DNA from: Actinomycetes bacterium
GTDB taxonomy: Bacteria > Actinomycetota > Acidimicrobiia > Acidimicrobiales > Palsa-688
Length of the DNA stretch: 8,306 nucleotides
Direction: 5' to 3'
Assembly (NCBI GenBank): GCA_021796905.1
Contig: JAKABK010000056.1
Span: 1 to 8,306, forward strand
Part shown: positions 7,553 through 8,306 of the stretch, in pieces
Position numbering within the stretch: the first letter of the stretch is position 1
How the letters are laid out: the number at the start of each line of letters is the position of its first letter
Translations under genes and position numbers: made by a program
The notes under the pieces: model-generated
What the model was told of the DNA's origin: nothing
Database searches by the model: none
What the model saw: only the letters and a program-made list of their open reading frames with translations

Positions 7553-7580
7553 GTCCGTGCAGCCCGGTTCTGGGCGTTGT

Positions 7581-8024
7581 TCACGAGTTGCCTGCCAGCA
7601 CCGCGCCCATCCTGGTCGCGTCGGCCGGTCCGGAGGGAACACCCCTCGGCGACGAAAGCCCGGTCACCGACGGAGCACCGGGGACCCGGATGTAGGTGAC
7701 CGTCCCGGGCTGGACCATGCCGAGCTTGGTTGCCGCGGAGAGTATCCGACCCGGGGTGTCGAGGGTGTCGACCTGGAGGCGGAGGTCCTCGTAGGTGCCC
7801 TGGGCCCGCTGCTCCTGCAGGTTCAGGCTGTCGAGCTTCAGCTGTTGCTCGGCCGAGACCACGTGCAGGGTAACGAGGGCGAACACGGAGGCCACGGCCA
7901 GGAGGCACAGTCCTCCGAGAACCACCCCGGGCCGTGCGGAGGCCTTGGCCCGGCGGCGCGGCTCGACCAGGCGGAGGGCGGCCTCGAGCCCCGGAGCGGG
8001 GCTCTCTGGGGCCTCGGCAGCCAC
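7581..8024 (-). CDS. ftsL: FtsL-like septum protein (single TM plus coiled coil); start uncertain
   Basis: From GTG 8022-8024 the product is 147 residues with a bitopic layout. It has a basic, Ala-rich cytosolic part (EPRRRAK at 21-27), one hydrophobic helix at about 33-56, a short external coiled-coil-like segment at about 57-88 (EQQLKLDSLNLQEQ), LGMVQP at 101-106 and a Pro/Ser/Gly-rich tail. A membrane helix, a coiled coil and a G-M-x-x-P end, placed just before murE in a dcw cluster, are what FtsL/DivIC-type proteins look like. FtsL joins FtsB/DivIC and FtsQ to activate FtsW-FtsI. Sequence identity in this family is poor, so the call rests on architecture and position. The GTG lacks a Shine-Dalgarno, and the frame stays open upstream to the window edge with Arg/Pro/Ser-rich codons, so the real start may lie farther right. 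A generic septum-formation protein is the main alternative name. Confidence 0.75.
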   Translation of the reverse strand: MAAEAPESPAPGLEAALRLVEPRRRAKASARPGVVLGGLCLLAVASVFALVTLHVVSAEQQLKLDSLNLQEQRAQGTYEDLRLQVDTLDTPGRILSAATKLGMVQPGTVTYIRVPGAPSVTGLSSPRGVPSGPADATRMGAVLAGNS

Positions 8025-8306
8025 CGCAGCGGCGAGCGCGGACCGTCCGCCGCGGGTCGCGGCGGACCCGGCGGGGATGGCCGATCCCCGCCCGGCGACC
8101 GGTCGGGCCGCGTCCGGGCGGCGAGCGGCTGCGCCGACGCTGCGGGTGCTGCGGGTGCTGCGGGTGCGCTCAGCGCTGCTGGCGGGCCCGGCGCTGCGGG
8201 TCGGAGGCTGGCTTCGTGCTGCGCCCCGGGCCGGACGCTCCGGGAGGCCCGGGTCCGGGGCCGGGGACGAGACAGGGGCCGGTTCACGGCGTCGACGCGC
8301 CTGTGT
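8025..8306 (-). other. Open low-complexity stretch upstream of ftsL; possible N-terminal extension or end of the upstream gene
   Basis: No recognisable domain is seen here. The ftsL frame stays open through the whole stretch and would encode a disordered Arg/Pro/Ser/Ala-rich segment without an ATG, GTG or TTG start in the window. A second minus frame begins with GTG at 8285-8287, and a third frame has a TGA at 8284-8286. Together they form a GTGA overlap like those between the downstream genes, and that TGA could be the stop of an upstream gene (rsmH would be usual, but too little is visible to identify it). Noncoding spacer is also possible. I see no promoter or terminator hairpin I would defend. 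Confidence 0.35.
8139..8165 (+). repeat. Short tandem repeat, 3 copies of a 9-bp unit
   Basis: The plus-strand unit GCTGCGGGT occurs three times in direct succession, followed by a partial GCG. If the ftsL frame is read through here, it encodes an Arg-Ser-Thr repeat. A 9-bp unit changes copy number without shifting frame, as expected in a disordered linker. Confidence 0.85.

Noticed and set aside
7838..8287. 149-codon minus-strand frame starting at GTG 8287
   Set aside because: It continues out of frame through the FtsL membrane helix as a Pro/Arg/Ser-rich product, so it is not a gene as a whole. Its 5' part is kept only as a possible piece of a frameshifted ftsL.
1..8306. A new defence, mobile or secondary-metabolite system
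   Set aside because: All minus-strand genes belong to one known peptidoglycan/division operon. No transposase, integrase, repeat array, toxin-antitoxin pair or biosynthetic enzyme outside this pathway is visible.

Overview
This window is a piece of a dcw (division and cell wall) cluster from a very high-GC bacterium, most likely an actinobacterium. Every convincing gene lies on the minus strand, so transcription runs from right to left. MurE carries the DNPR motif, which predicts meso-diaminopimelate peptidoglycan. Some MurC details (an AH-x-P pattern in place of AHHP, and the EDPRPGV segment) remind me of Acidimicrobiia, but that placement is inference from memory and was not tested.

Layout in transcription order. 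The right end (about 8025-8306) is an open, low-complexity stretch with a 9-bp tandem repeat. It is either an N-terminal extension of the ftsL-like gene or the ftsL/upstream-gene junction. The ftsL-like division gene (7581-8024) follows, then after a 42-nt gap murE (6084-7538), mraY (5047-6087), ftsW (3800-5050), murG (2661-3803), murC (1003-2664) and murB (1-1006, cut by the left edge). From murE to murB every junction is a 4-base stop/start overlap (ATGA or GTGA). This implies one polycistronic message with translational coupling. I saw no RNA genes, mobile elements, CRISPR arrays, terminators or convincing internal promoters.

Function. MurB completes UDP-MurNAc, MurC adds the first stem-peptide residue and MurE adds the third (meso-DAP). 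MraY moves the MurNAc-pentapeptide to undecaprenyl phosphate to make lipid I, and MurG adds GlcNAc to give lipid II. FtsW polymerises lipid II at the septum, and the FtsL-like protein belongs to the membrane complex that activates septal synthesis.

The most notable point is an absence. ftsI (expected between ftsL and murE), murF (between murE and mraY) and murD (between mraY and ftsW) are all missing from their usual places, and the remaining genes are closed up tightly. Smaller oddities are a Lys-containing P-loop and two insertions in MurC, altered signature residues in FtsW and MurG, and an unresolved 5' end of ftsL. I do not see a new kind of system here; this is a core cell-wall operon with an unusual gene complement.
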